DNA of 46,581 bases from positions 1-46,581 of the forward strand of contig NZ_JPGL01000076.1 of assembly GCF_000732615.1 (NCBI RefSeq). Direction: 5' to 3'. This document shows, piece by piece, positions 23,946 to 32,435 of the stretch (positions are counted from its first letter, which is position 1; every line of letters starts with the position of its first letter). The DNA comes from Burkholderia paludis. GTDB lineage: Bacteria > Pseudomonadota > Gammaproteobacteria > Burkholderiales > Burkholderiaceae. Both the position numbers and the translations under genes were made by a program. The notes below the pieces were generated by a model that saw only the letters and a program-made list of their open reading frames with translations, was not told where the DNA came from and ran no database searches.

Positions 23946-25156
23946 GCCGCGCCGCGGAAACCGGCGCGCGCGTCGTCGCGACCTTCACGTCGCCCGGCCA
24001 GGTGCGGCTGACGTCGCTGCCGCCGCTCGCGCTGTACGTGCATTTTCCGTGGTGCGTTCGCAAGTGCCCGTACTGCGATTTCAACTCGCACGAATGGAAG
24101 GGTGAGCGGTTTCCGGAAACCGAGTATCTCGACGCGCTGCGCGCCGATCTCGAACAGGCGCTGCCGCTCGTGTGGGGCCGGCAGGTGCATACCGTGTTCA
24201 TCGGCGGCGGCACGCCGAGCCTGCTGTCGGCGGCCGGCCTCGACCGGATGCTGTCCGACGTGCGCGCGCTGCTGCCGCTCGACGCCGATGCGGAAATCAC
24301 GCTCGAGGCGAATCCGGGCACCTTCGAGGCCGCGAAGTTCGCGCAGTTCCGCGCGAGCGGCGTGAATCGGCTGTCGGTGGGCATCCAGAGCTTCAACGAG
24401 ACGCACCTTAAGGCGCTCGGCCGGATACACGACACCGCGCAGGCGCGCGCGGCCGTCGAGATCGCCGCGAAGAACTTCGACAACTTCAACCTCGACCTGA
24501 TGTTCGCGCTGCCGAACCAGACGCTCGACGAATGCCGCACCGACATCGAGACCGCGCTGTCTTACGCGCCGCCGCATCTGTCGCTGTATCACCTGACGCT
24601 CGAGCCGAATACGCTGTTCGCGAAATACCCGCCCGTCGTGCCCGACGACGACGCATCGGCCGACATGCAGGAATGGATCCACGCACGCACGGCCGAGGCC
24701 GGCTACGGTCGCTACGAGGTTTCCGCGTACGCGAAGCCGAATCATCAGTGCAAGCACAACCTGAACTACTGGCGCTTCGGCGACTATCTCGGGATCGGGG
24801 CGGGCGCGCATACGAAACTGTCGTTCCCGAACCGCATCCTGCGACAGGCGCGCTACAAGCATCCGGCGACCTTCATCGAGCAGGCGCTGGCCGGCACGCC
24901 CGTGCAGGAAGAGCGCGAAGTCGGCGCGCGCGACCTGCCGTTCGAGTTCATGCTGAACACGCTGCGGCTCGTCGAGGGCTTCCCCGTGCACAGCTTCGCC
25001 GAGCGCACCGGCCTGCCGATGAGCACGATCGAGCCGGCATTGCAGGAGGCGGAACGGCGCGGGCTGATCGCGCGCGATTTCGCGCAAGTCGCGCCGACGC
25101 CGCTCGGCCAGCGTTTCCTCAACGACCTGCAGGAATTGTTCCTGCGCGACGACTGA
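23942..25156 (+). CDS. hemW: Radical SAM heme chaperone HemW
   Basis: A 404-residue radical SAM protein. The cluster motif CxxxCxxC is at Cys38, Cys42 and Cys45 (CVRKCPYC), followed by FNSH, and the SAM-binding GGGTPS is present. The pattern fits HemW, a heme-binding chaperone once annotated as coproporphyrinogen III oxidase; the CxxxCxxC is not followed by the extra Cys of HemN (here CDF). The C-terminus has the winged-helix-like HemW domain (SLYHLTLEPNTLF ... DLPFEFMLNTLRLVEGF). Third gene after rph and rdgB. Confidence 0.93.
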   Translation: MSRAAETGARVVATFTSPGQVRLTSLPPLALYVHFPWCVRKCPYCDFNSHEWKGERFPETEYLDALRADLEQALPLVWGRQVHTVFIGGGTPSLLSAAGLDRMLSDVRALLPLDADAEITLEANPGTFEAAKFAQFRASGVNRLSVGIQSFNETHLKALGRIHDTAQARAAVEIAAKNFDNFNLDLMFALPNQTLDECRTDIETALSYAPPHLSLYHLTLEPNTLFAKYPPVVPDDDASADMQEWIHARTAEAGYGRYEVSAYAKPNHQCKHNLNYWRFGDYLGIGAGAHTKLSFPNRILRQARYKHPATFIEQALAGTPVQEEREVGARDLPFEFMLNTLRLVEGFPVHSFAERTGLPMSTIEPALQEAERRGLIARDFAQVAPTPLGQRFLNDLQELFLRDD

Positions 25157-25158
25157 AG

Positions 25159-25186
25159 GTGAACATCGCGGCATTTCGGTTACAAT
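25159..25186 (+). promoter_or_regulatory. Promoter of tRNA-Ser(TGA)
   Basis: GTGAAC (25159-25164) and TACAAT (25181-25186) with a 16-bp spacer, ending 12 bp before the tRNA. The -35 is weak. Confidence 0.55.
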
Positions 25187-25198
25187 GCCGCCTCGTGT

Positions 25199-25286
25199 GG
25201 AAGCGTGGCCGAGCGGTTTAAGGCACTGGTCTTGAAAACCAGCGACGGGAAACTGTCCGTGAGTTCGAATCTCACCGCTTCCGCCA
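25199..25286 (+). tRNA. tRNA-Ser (anticodon TGA)
   Basis: An 88-nt class II tRNA with a long variable arm. GGAAGCG pairs with CGCTTCC; discriminator G and CCA are encoded. The anticodon loop CTTGAAA gives TGA, reading UCA, UCG and UCU by wobble. It has its own promoter and a strong terminator. Confidence 0.97.
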
Positions 25287-25297
25287 GGCAGTTCGCC

Positions 25298-25333
25298 AAA
25301 CCCCGTCCATTCGCAGAATGACGGGGTTTTTTG
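25298..25333 (+). terminator. Terminator after tRNA-Ser(TGA)
   Basis: AACCCCGTC and GACGGGGTT form a 9-bp stem with an inner ATTC/GAAT pairing, followed by a run of six T (25327-25332). Confidence 0.93.
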
Positions 25334-25426
25334 CTTTTCGCCGCGCCCTTCCCGCACGTTCCGACGCGTCGCGCCGGATGCCGTTACAATCCGGCGCTCC
25401 GATCCGCGAAACGGGAAACCCACGTC

Positions 25427-25822
25427 ATGAAGCCCATCATCGTCTCGTCGCTCGCCGCCATGCTGGTGGCCGTCAGCACGCACGCGGCGGCCGACACCGC
25501 CGCCGGCAGCGACGCGCAGGCATCGTGCGCGATCGCGTACGTGACCGGCGTCGGCGGCTCGCCGCGCGGCCTGAGCGAATACCTCGCGAGCCCGGCGCCG
25601 TACAACTACCTGAAGGACAACGACCTGCAGTGCAAGGTGTCGGACGACGGACGCACGTCGAACTGCACCGGCGTGACCTACCTCCGGAACGAACAGGTCA
25701 GCGTGTACGACGATTCCGATCCCGCGACGCTGACCGTCGTGGCGCGCGTGGAACTCGACCACGGCCAGAAATACCCGGTGATCGTCGTCGTGCAGCGCAA
25801 GGACGCCCGCTGCAAGCAGTGA
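25427..25822 (+). CDS. Exported protein of unknown function
   Basis: A 131-residue protein with a signal peptide (MKPIIVSSLAAMLVAVSTHA, cleavage near residue 20-23). The mature part has four Cys (SCAIAY, LQCKV, SNCTG, ARCKQ), likely two periplasmic disulfides. No family is recognised. ATG 25427 starts the signal; TACAAT at 25385-25390 may be the -10. It is a single gene between the tRNA-Ser terminator and a 216-bp gap in which I see nothing. Confidence 0.75.
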   Translation: MKPIIVSSLAAMLVAVSTHAAADTAAGSDAQASCAIAYVTGVGGSPRGLSEYLASPAPYNYLKDNDLQCKVSDDGRTSNCTGVTYLRNEQVSVYDDSDPATLTVVARVELDHGQKYPVIVVVQRKDARCKQ

Positions 25823-26038
25823 CGCAGCCATTCGCGCGCGCGCGCCGGTCGACCCGGAACGCGGGTGCGTGCCGCGCGTCGCGCGGCACCTGAACCGCGG
25901 GCGCCGGCGGCGGTCCGCGCCTGATGCCTCCCGGCCCGGCGCACCATCACCTAGAATTCGTTCATCACGGCGACACGACCGCCGCCGCGTACTCGATGCC
26001 GCACGCGCCACCCCTGCGCGCGGCACACGGAGATCGCC

Positions 26039-26332
26039 ATGACCGACCTGTCGACACCGACGGAACACGTCGATTACGAAGGCTTCGAGATCCATGTCGT
26101 GCCGGCCATGGCACCCGGCAACGACACGCGCTACACCTACACCGGCTACGTGTGCCATCCCGGCACGAATCCCGCACTGCCCGGCCACGCGGTACCGTTC
26201 CACGCGGACGGCGAGGAAAGCTTCGCGAGCGTCGACGAAGCCGTCCACGAAGCCGTGCACATCGGCAAGAGCATCATCGACGGCACGCACCCCGACCTGT
26301 CGGTGCTGTCGCTCGTCACGCACGGCTTCTGA
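26039..26332 (+). CDS. Conserved small protein of unknown function
   Basis: A 97-residue acidic protein without signal or membrane segment. Recognisable parts are YEGFEIHVVP, RYTYTGYVCHPG and the His-rich VDEAVHEAVHIGKSIIDG. The pattern looks like small cytosolic proteins common in Burkholderia, but I know no function. Codon use matches the neighbours. A short hairpin (26350-26367) followed by TTCT may terminate it. Confidence 0.72.
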   Translation: MTDLSTPTEHVDYEGFEIHVVPAMAPGNDTRYTYTGYVCHPGTNPALPGHAVPFHADGEESFASVDEAVHEAVHIGKSIIDGTHPDLSVLSLVTHGF

Positions 26333-26349
26333 ACCCGGCGAACCGCAAC

Positions 26350-26370
26350 GCCCGCGATTGCGCGGGCTTC
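26350..26370 (+). terminator. Possible terminator after the 97-residue gene
   Basis: GCCCGCG and CGCGGGC form a 7-bp stem around ATTG, followed by TTCT only. A weak T-run makes this uncertain. Confidence 0.5.
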
Positions 26371-26644
26371 TGCCGAGGGGATGCCGCGAGACCGCCGGGT
26401 TCGGCCGGCCGCGCGCCTGCGCCCGCTCCGCGCCTTTCAATCGTGCAACGCACCGGCCGGCATGCGCCCGCGACGCATGCCGCGCGGGCGCCGTCACATG
26501 TCGCGTCCCATCGCGATGCACGGCTCGCATGCCCGCGTCATCAGCCATCGCGACACACGGCATCGCCCGTTATGCGTTTCTCCCGATATCGGCCCGCGTC
26601 GGTACGCCTATCATTTTTCTATAGTCACTTCTGGCTAGCCTCTC
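26371..26644. other. Intergenic region, no gene supported
   Basis: A gap of about 310 bp between genes. It holds the hairpin at 26350 and a TATAGT box at 26620-26625 in a short AT-rich stretch that may be the -10 for the gene at 26645. Nothing else is supported. Confidence 0.45.
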
Positions 26645-27133
26645 ATGCGCCCCCTTCCCCGTCCGTGCGTCGACCGGCTGCGTGCAGTTGCGCTGGCCGT
26701 CGTCGCCCTGCTTGCCGCGTGCACGATCACGCCGCCGCCGCCGCACGCGGTCCTGACGATCCCGTCGATCACCCGCAGCGGGAACCTCGACCAGTATCGC
26801 GTCGAAGTCGCCCGGCGCGTCGCCGAACGCAACCCGGCCGGCATGCTGCACGGCACGCCGCAGGCAATGCTCCGGTCGCTCGTCGTCGTGGCATTCACGG
26901 TCGACCGCAGCGGCCGTCTCGTCAACGCATCCGTCTACCGCAGCAACGGCGACAGCGAAGCGGAGGCGCTCGCGCTCGCGTCGCTCCGGCGCTCGGCGCC
27001 GCTGCCGCCGCCGCCGACCCGACTGCTCGACGGCAACGGCCAGATCGAGATGATGGAAGGCTGGCTCTTCAACGACGACGGCCACTTCCAGTTGCAAAGC
27101 ACCGCGTCCGCGCAGGCGCAATCGATCGAATGA
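26645..27133 (+). CDS. Lipoprotein with a TonB C-terminal-like domain
   Basis: A 162-residue protein. The signal ends in the lipobox LLAAC (Cys26), followed by Pro-rich TITPPPP. Residues ~70-140 show the TonB_C pattern: VVVAFTVDRSGRLVNASVYRS, then AEALALASLRRSAPLPPPP. True TonB has an N-terminal membrane helix for ExbBD; here a lipid anchor replaces it, so it is unlikely to be a standard energy transducer. It may be an envelope protein reusing the fold. No ExbB or ExbD is nearby. The start ATG 26645 has no strong ribosome site. Confidence 0.78.
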   Translation: MRPLPRPCVDRLRAVALAVVALLAACTITPPPPHAVLTIPSITRSGNLDQYRVEVARRVAERNPAGMLHGTPQAMLRSLVVVAFTVDRSGRLVNASVYRSNGDSEAEALALASLRRSAPLPPPPTRLLDGNGQIEMMEGWLFNDDGHFQLQSTASAQAQSIE

Positions 27134-27151
27134 CCGGTCGCTGCCTCGCGA

Positions 27152-27181
27152 TTGCCGGCGTGCGGCGGCGCTGGCTATAAT
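27152..27181 (+). promoter_or_regulatory. Promoter TTGCCG-18-TATAAT upstream of the MHS transporter
   Basis: TTGCCG at 27152-27157 and TATAAT at 27176-27181 with an 18-bp spacer. Transcription would start near 27188, about 240 nt before the transporter start. Confidence 0.7.
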
Positions 27182-27425
27182 TTTCCGCAACCGCGCGGCC
27201 ATCACGCCGCGCGCGGGTTCGCGGGCCCTACCCGGCATGCGATCCGACCATGCCGGCACCGGGCGGCGGCGACCTATCCGTCTCCATCGTCGACCGGCGG
27301 GTGACGTCCGCGCGACGGCGCGCGGCCACGCCGCCACCGCCTCATCGGCTCGGCGGCTCCAGGCAGGCTTGCGCCTGCCCGAGCGCACGCCCAGCCGACC
27401 GCCCAACGATAAAACGGAGACATTC
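27182..27425 (+). other. Long GC-rich leader of the transporter gene
   Basis: About 240 nt without a gene. It contains inverted repeats (for example GGCAGGC/GCCTGCC around 27360) and a GC-rich start. No known riboswitch is recognised. An in-frame extension of the transporter to 27237 is possible but has no ribosome site. Confidence 0.4.
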
Positions 27426-28736
27426 ATGTCCGCATCCCCCCCGGCCGTTGCACACGCAACCGGTTCGGCCGGCGCCGTCAGCCACCGCCGCATCGTGTTC
27501 GCCAGCTTCATCGGCACCGCGATCGAGTTCTACGATTTCTACGTGTACGCAACGGCCGCCGCGCTCGTCATCGGCCCCGTCTTCTTCCCGCACGGCTCCG
27601 CGACCGCCCAGGCGCTGTCCGCATTCGTCACGTTCGGCATCGCATTCATCGCCCGCCCGATCGGCTCGTTCCTGTTCGGGCACTTCGGCGACCGCATCGG
27701 CCGCAAGTCGACGCTCGTCGCGTCGCTGCTGGTGATGGGCGTGTCGACCACCGCGATCGGCCTCGTGCCCGGTTACGACGCGATCGGCACGCTCGCCCCG
27801 GTGCTGCTGTGCGTGCTGCGCTTCGGCCAGGGGATCGGCCTCGGCGGCGAATGGGGCGGCGCGGCGCTGCTCGCGACCGAGCACGCGCCGCAGGGCAAGC
27901 GCGGCTGGTTCGGGATGTTCCCGCAGCTCGGGCCGTCGGTCGGCTTCCTGATGTCGAACGGCCTGTTCTTCGCGCTCGCGCTGTCGCTGTCCGACGAGCA
28001 GTTCCGCGGCTGGGGCTGGCGCATCCCGTTCCTGGTCAGCGCGGTGCTCGTCGCGCTCGGCCTGTACGTGCGGCTCAAGATCACCGAAACGCCCGCGTTC
28101 CAGGCCACGCTCGACCGCAACGAGCGCGTGCGCGTGCCGGTCGCCACGCTCGTCACGCAGCACTGGCGGCCGACACTGCTCGGTGCGCTCGCGATGGTCG
28201 TCTGTTACACGCTGTTCTATATCTCGACGGTGTTTTCGCTGTCGTACGGCGTGTCGACGCTGCATATCCCGCGCCAGAGCTTCCTCGGCCTGCTGTGCCT
28301 GGCGGTCGTGTTCATGGGGCTCGCGACGCCGCTGTCCGCGTGGGCGTCGGACCGCTTCGGCCGCAAGCCGGTGCTCGTCGCGGGCGGGATCGCCGCACTG
28401 CTGTCGGGGTTCGCGATGGAACCGTTGCTCGGCAGCGGCTCGATGCCGCTCGTCGCGCTGTTCCTGACGATCGAGCTGTTTCTGATGGGCGTGACGTTCG
28501 CGCCGATGGGCGCGCTGCTGCCGGAACTGTTCCCGACCCCCGTCCGCTATACGGGCGCGGGGGTCTCGTACAACCTCGGCGGGATTCTCGGCGCGTCGAT
28601 CGCGCCCTATATCGCGCAACTGCTGGCCGCGCACGGCGGGCTGTCATGGGTTGGCGGCTATGTCTCGGTCGCGGCGGCGATCAGCCTGATCGGCGTGCTG
28701 CTGATGCGCGAAACGCGCGACGCATCGCTCGTCTGA
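27426..28736 (+). CDS. MFS transporter, metabolite:H+ symporter (MHS) family
   Basis: A 436-residue inner-membrane transporter with 12 predicted membrane segments. It carries the MHS signatures SFIGTAIEFYDFYVYATAA near the N-terminus, RPIGSFLFGHFGDRIGRK between segments 2 and 3, and GGEWGGAALLATEHAP. The family includes ShiA, ProP, KgtP and citrate carriers; the substrate cannot be assigned. ATG 27426 follows CGGAGACATTC. No catabolic genes are adjacent, so no substrate hint from context. Confidence 0.93.
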   Translation: MSASPPAVAHATGSAGAVSHRRIVFASFIGTAIEFYDFYVYATAAALVIGPVFFPHGSATAQALSAFVTFGIAFIARPIGSFLFGHFGDRIGRKSTLVASLLVMGVSTTAIGLVPGYDAIGTLAPVLLCVLRFGQGIGLGGEWGGAALLATEHAPQGKRGWFGMFPQLGPSVGFLMSNGLFFALALSLSDEQFRGWGWRIPFLVSAVLVALGLYVRLKITETPAFQATLDRNERVRVPVATLVTQHWRPTLLGALAMVVCYTLFYISTVFSLSYGVSTLHIPRQSFLGLLCLAVVFMGLATPLSAWASDRFGRKPVLVAGGIAALLSGFAMEPLLGSGSMPLVALFLTIELFLMGVTFAPMGALLPELFPTPVRYTGAGVSYNLGGILGASIAPYIAQLLAAHGGLSWVGGYVSVAAAISLIGVLLMRETRDASLV

Positions 28737-28840
28737 GCCCCCGGGGCGACCCGGGTTGTGCGGCGGCAGGCGTTGCCTATACTCGATCCTGGGCGCGCCG
28801 TCGCGCGCCCAGCGATCCCGCCCCGAAAGGAGCCGCCGCC

Positions 28841-29020
28841 ATGAACATCCGCCTCGGCAACGCCGATCTCGTCCTGATCCTCGCGCTCGCGCTGGGCGGC
28901 GCGCTACTGCTCGCGCTGCGCTTCCGGCCGAAGACCTGGCGCGGCCTCGTGTTCGAGGCCCTGCTGGCGAACCTGGCGGCCATCGCCGCCGTCGTCACGG
29001 TCGAGGCGCTGCTCGCCTGA
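28841..29020 (+). CDS. Small membrane protein, 59 residues, unknown function
   Basis: A strong ribosome site (GAAAGGAG, about 28825-28832) precedes ATG 28841. The product has a membrane segment (DLVLILALALGGALLLALRF), a short basic loop (RPKTWR) and a second hydrophobic stretch (ALLANLAAIAAVVTVEALLA): a hairpin of two helices. No family is recognised. It ends 14 bp from the convergent heptosyltransferase gene. Confidence 0.65.
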   Translation: MNIRLGNADLVLILALALGGALLLALRFRPKTWRGLVFEALLANLAAIAAVVTVEALLA

Positions 29021-29034
29021 GCGGCTCCGCGCCG

Positions 29035-30033
29035 TCAGGCAATCATCCGCGCCGGCTGCGCGCCATAGGCCGGGCCGACCGCGTCGATCGCGTCCAGCGC
29101 CTGCCGGACCGACGGCATCGCGCCCGGTTCGCCGATCGACAGCGCGTTCGGCGCGCCGCCGATTCCGCAATGATGACGCGACGTCGCGACAAAGATCATC
29201 ACGGTCGGCCGTTGCAGCGCACGCGCCATGTGCACGAACCCCGTATCGACGCCCACCACGAGCGCGGCCCGGCCGAGCGCCGCGCCAAGTTCACGGACGG
29301 TCATCGCCGGCAGCACGACCGCTCCCGGCGCGCGCGCCGCGATGTCCTGCGCATCGTCATGCTCGGCCGCCGATCCCCACGGCAGCAGCACGCGCACGCC
29401 GCGCATCATCATCTGCGTGGCGAGCATGGCCCAGTGGTCGGCCGGCCATTTCTTGTCGGGATTGGACGTCGCATGGAACAGCAGCATGAACGGCGCGCTG
29501 TCGGCCACGGCCGCGGGCAGGTTCACGCCCTGCGGCGGGACGATGCCGTACGCGGCAGCGCCCGCAGGGACGTAGCCGAGCGCCTCGCCGGCGCTCACGC
29601 GCATCCCGTGCCAGGCGTCGCAGTCCGGACGCGGGCCGAAACGATGCGAATACGCGAAGCGTGCGCCCGCTTCGCCGAGATCCCGCGTCTGGTAGCCGAC
29701 GCGACGCGCCGCGCGCGCCAGCACCGAAATGATGGCGCTCTTGTAGACGCCGTGCAGGTCGATCACCGCGTCGTAACGGTGCGCGCGCAGCTCACCGATC
29801 GACGCCGAGATCGCCTTCAGGTCGCCGGCATTGCGCAGCTTCTTGAAGCGGCGCAACGGCGCGCACAGCACGGCGGCCACGCCCGGATGCCAGCGCACGA
29901 CCTCCGCGCACGATTCATCCACCGCCCAGTCGACCGTTACGCCAGGGAACGCGCGGTGCAGATCCGCAACAACGGGCAACGTCTGAACGACATCGCCTAG
30001 CGACGTCACTTTCACGATAAGGATACGTTTCAC
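29035..30033 (-). CDS. waaC: Lipopolysaccharide heptosyltransferase I (WaaC-like)
   Basis: A 332-residue GT9 family glycosyltransferase that adds the first L-glycero-D-manno-heptose to Kdo in the LPS inner core, at the inner face of the inner membrane. The N-terminus LIVKVTSLGDVVQTLP and the ADP-heptose binding segment GVDTGFVHMARALQRPTVMIF are conserved. It starts with GTG at 30033 and no strong ribosome site is seen. No other LPS gene is nearby. WaaC rather than WaaF is preferred from the N-terminus but not certain. Divergent from the ClC gene (170-bp gap). Confidence 0.87.
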   Translation of the reverse strand: MKRILIVKVTSLGDVVQTLPVVADLHRAFPGVTVDWAVDESCAEVVRWHPGVAAVLCAPLRRFKKLRNAGDLKAISASIGELRAHRYDAVIDLHGVYKSAIISVLARAARRVGYQTRDLGEAGARFAYSHRFGPRPDCDAWHGMRVSAGEALGYVPAGAAAYGIVPPQGVNLPAAVADSAPFMLLFHATSNPDKKWPADHWAMLATQMMMRGVRVLLPWGSAAEHDDAQDIAARAPGAVVLPAMTVRELGAALGRAALVVGVDTGFVHMARALQRPTVMIFVATSRHHCGIGGAPNALSIGEPGAMPSVRQALDAIDAVGPAYGAQPARMIA

Positions 30034-30170
30034 GATATGTGGGTAAAGGCTGGCCGATTTGACATGCTAACGATGTTGTCATGCGCAGACATTACGAGAA
30101 AATTACCTTTGCAACAAAGTGCGTCTCCTTTCAGGAAGATTCTCGATTCCCGCACCCATCCGGTTCTTTT

Positions 30171-30176
30171 TATAAT
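30171..30176 (+). promoter_or_regulatory. -10 box of the ClC gene (TATAAT)
   Basis: A consensus TATAAT ends 27 bp before the ClC start. A weak -35 (TTCCCG, 30147-30152) lies 18 bp upstream. Confidence 0.55.
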
Positions 30177-30203
30177 CCGGTCTTTGCCCTCCGGCCCGCG
30201 TCG

Positions 30204-31757
30204 ATGCCACGCCACGACATTCCTGCCCTGTTTCCCGCGCTCACCCGCCGCTCGCTGCGCATCTGGCGCCAGTACGGCGTTTTCTGGCTCGGTGCGATCG
30301 TCGTCGGCCTCGCCGCGGTGCTCTACGCGCGGCTGATCGACTGGGGCTACGAGACCTTCCGCACGATGCGCGAGCACGCCGCCTGGCTGCCGCTGCTGCT
30401 GACGCCGGCGATCGCGGCCGCATCGGTATGGATCACGCGCCGCTTCTTCCGCGGCGCCGAGGGCAGCGGCATCCCGCAGGTGATCGCGACGCTGCATGCG
30501 CGCCCGAGCGCGTTCGGCGCGCGGCTGCTGACGCTGCGCATCCTGTTCGGCAAGGTGCTGGTGTCGTTCCTCGGCATCCTGGGCGGCTTCACGATCGGCC
30601 GCGAAGGGCCGACCGTGCAGGTCGGCGCGGCGCTGATGTTCAACCTGCGGCGCTTCTACCCGCGTTCGAACGCGCAGATCGAGCGCCAGCTGGTGCTGGC
30701 GGGCGCGGCGGCCGGGCTGTCGGCCGCGTTCAACACGCCGCTCGCCGGGATCGTGTTCGCGATCGAGGAACTGACGCGCAGCTTCTCGGCACGCGCGAGC
30801 GGCGTGCTGATCACGGCGATCATCCTCGCCGGCGTCGTCGCGCTCGGCCTGAACGGCAACTACACGTATTTCGGTACGATCGATGCCGGCCCCCATTTTC
30901 CGAAAATGCTGGCGATTGCCGTGCTCGTCACCGCGATCGTGACGGGGATCGCGGGCGGCCTGTTCTGCTGGCTGCTGCTCAATACCGGACGCTGGCTGCC
31001 CGCGCAACTGCTGGGCCTGTATCGCGAGCGGCCGATCACGTTCGCCGCACTGTGCGGCTTCGCGATCGCCGTCGTCGGCCTCGTCTCGGGCGGCACGACG
31101 TTCGGCAGCGGTTATGCCGAGGCGCGCGGCCTGCTCGACGGCAGCCAGCATCTTTCGGTGTTTTACCCCTTCCTGAAGATGGTGTCGATGGTCGCGTCGT
31201 ACCTGCCGGGCATCCCGGGCGGGATCTTCGCGCCGTCGCTGTCGATCGGCGCCGGATTCGGCAACCTGCTGCACGTCGTGTTCAGCAACATGAGCCTGCC
31301 GATGCTGATCGCCCTTGCGATGGTCGGCTATCTGGCGGCCGTCACGCAGTCGCCGATCACGTCGTTCGTGATCGTGATGGAGATGATCAACGGTCACGCG
31401 CTCGTGATTTCGCTGATGGCCACCGCGCTGGTGTCGAGCCGCGTGTCGCGCTTCTTCGCGCCGCCGCTCTACGAAACGCTCGCCCTGCGCTATCTCGCGC
31501 CGCCCGTCGCGGCCGCGGAACCGGCCGCGGCAGGCGCCGCGGGCACATCGACGGCGGCGACCGGCGTCACCGAGCCGCAGGATGCGACCGCCGCGCCCGC
31601 CGATCCGCTCGACACGCTGCGCGACGAAGACGGCGGCGCGCCGTCCTCCGCCGCGCCGGTCGCAAGCACGCCGCACGCGGCGGCCCCGTCCGGCGTCGAG
31701 CCGGCTGCGTCCGCCGCGAATGGCCCGGCGCAGCCCGGCCCGCGCGACGCTCAGTAG
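30204..31757 (+). CDS. ClC family chloride channel or Cl-/H+ antiporter
   Basis: A 517-residue membrane protein with the three Cl- binding signatures of ClC: GSGIP (87-91), GREGP (132-136, gating Glu134) and GGIFAPS. The pair Glu188-Glu189 in FAIEEL matches the internal proton Glu of E. coli ClC-ec1, so Cl-/H+ exchange is more likely than a pure channel. It may support acid resistance. The last ~80 residues are an Ala/Pro/Gly-rich tail without CBS domains. ATG 30204 is preferred because the upstream frame overlaps the TATAAT promoter. Confidence 0.92.
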   Translation: MPRHDIPALFPALTRRSLRIWRQYGVFWLGAIVVGLAAVLYARLIDWGYETFRTMREHAAWLPLLLTPAIAAASVWITRRFFRGAEGSGIPQVIATLHARPSAFGARLLTLRILFGKVLVSFLGILGGFTIGREGPTVQVGAALMFNLRRFYPRSNAQIERQLVLAGAAAGLSAAFNTPLAGIVFAIEELTRSFSARASGVLITAIILAGVVALGLNGNYTYFGTIDAGPHFPKMLAIAVLVTAIVTGIAGGLFCWLLLNTGRWLPAQLLGLYRERPITFAALCGFAIAVVGLVSGGTTFGSGYAEARGLLDGSQHLSVFYPFLKMVSMVASYLPGIPGGIFAPSLSIGAGFGNLLHVVFSNMSLPMLIALAMVGYLAAVTQSPITSFVIVMEMINGHALVISLMATALVSSRVSRFFAPPLYETLALRYLAPPVAAAEPAAAGAAGTSTAATGVTEPQDATAAPADPLDTLRDEDGGAPSSAAPVASTPHAAAPSGVEPAASAANGPAQPGPRDAQ

Positions 31758-31861
31758 ATCACGACGGGCGCCGGATGGTAGTAGGCCGGCCGCGCCGGTA
31801 CGACGATGCACCCGGCCAGCGTGATCGCGACGAGCGCGATGGCGATTACGGTTTTTTTCAT
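31751..31861 (-). CDS. Very small lipoprotein, 36 residues
   Basis: A 36-residue frame: MKKTVIAIALVAITLAGC, with Cys18 in a good lipobox (LAGC), then IVVPARPAYYHPAPVVIY. It resembles tiny Pro/Tyr-rich lipoproteins of proteobacteria. Its 3' end overlaps the end of the convergent ClC gene by 7 bp. It starts 12 bp after the YxWxxGHW-repeat gene, so the two probably form an operon. Confidence 0.62.
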   Translation of the reverse strand: MKKTVIAIALVAITLAGCIVVPARPAYYHPAPVVIY

Positions 31862-31873
31862 CGCGTGCCTCGA

Positions 31874-32275
31874 TCATGCCCAGTGGCCACGGGTCCAGAA
31901 CCAGTTCGGACCGCGCTGGTCCCAGTGGCCGGGCACCCAATGCATGCCGACGCGCTCGGCTTCCCAGTGGCCGCCGATCCACACGTAGCGGCCATGATCC
32001 CAGTGCCAGTGGCCGCGCTCCCACACGTAACCGACCCGTGCGGCCGGAACGACTTCATAGCGCACGGGCGGCGGCGCGTTCGGCGCGACGACGACGACTT
32101 CCTCGGTGCGCATGGCGACCGGCTCTGCGACGACCATGCGGCCCGGCTGCGCGATCACGGGCGCGCCGACAATGATTTCCTCCGCATGCGCGGCAAACGG
32201 CGCGACGACGGCTGACAGGCCCGCTGCGAACAGGGCGAGCGAAACGATACGACGTTGAACGGTAGAGACAGCCAT
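31874..32275 (-). CDS. Exported protein with YxWxxGHW repeats
   Basis: A 133-residue exported protein: signal peptide cleaved near residue 31 (APFAAHA), a Val/Pro-rich middle (VVVVAPNAPPPVRYEVVP), and about four short repeats rich in Trp, Gly and His (YVWERGHW, YVWIGGHW, HWVPGHW, WFWTRGHW). It matches the YXWGXW-repeat family of betaproteobacterial envelope proteins of unknown function. ATG 32275 has an ideal AGGAGG five bases upstream. Followed by the small lipoprotein gene. Confidence 0.85.
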   Translation of the reverse strand: MAVSTVQRRIVSLALFAAGLSAVVAPFAAHAEEIIVGAPVIAQPGRMVVAEPVAMRTEEVVVVAPNAPPPVRYEVVPAARVGYVWERGHWHWDHGRYVWIGGHWEAERVGMHWVPGHWDQRGPNWFWTRGHWA

Positions 32276-32392
32276 CACATCCTCCTGGTTGAACAAGTTA
32301 CGCGAGCGTATTCGTTCAATGCGGGAGGACCGGATTCGGCCGACAGGCGCCGTGTTACGGGATGGCCGAAAGTGCAACAGGGCGTAAGACGC

Positions 32393-32416
32393 GCACGGCG
32401 GCACCGGCCGCCGTGC
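32393..32416 (-). terminator. Strong hairpin after minE
   Basis: A perfect 10-bp stem (GCACGGCGGC with GCCGCCGTGC) around ACCG, 20 bp beyond the minE stop. There is no T-run, so it may pause or protect the 3' end rather than terminate by itself. Confidence 0.5.
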
Positions 32417-32435
32417 GGAGGGACACCTGCAAGGG

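Noticed and set aside
23486..26563. 1025-residue minus-strand open frame across rdgB, hemW and tRNA-Ser
   Set aside because: Shadow of well-supported plus-strand genes; it even reads through a tRNA.
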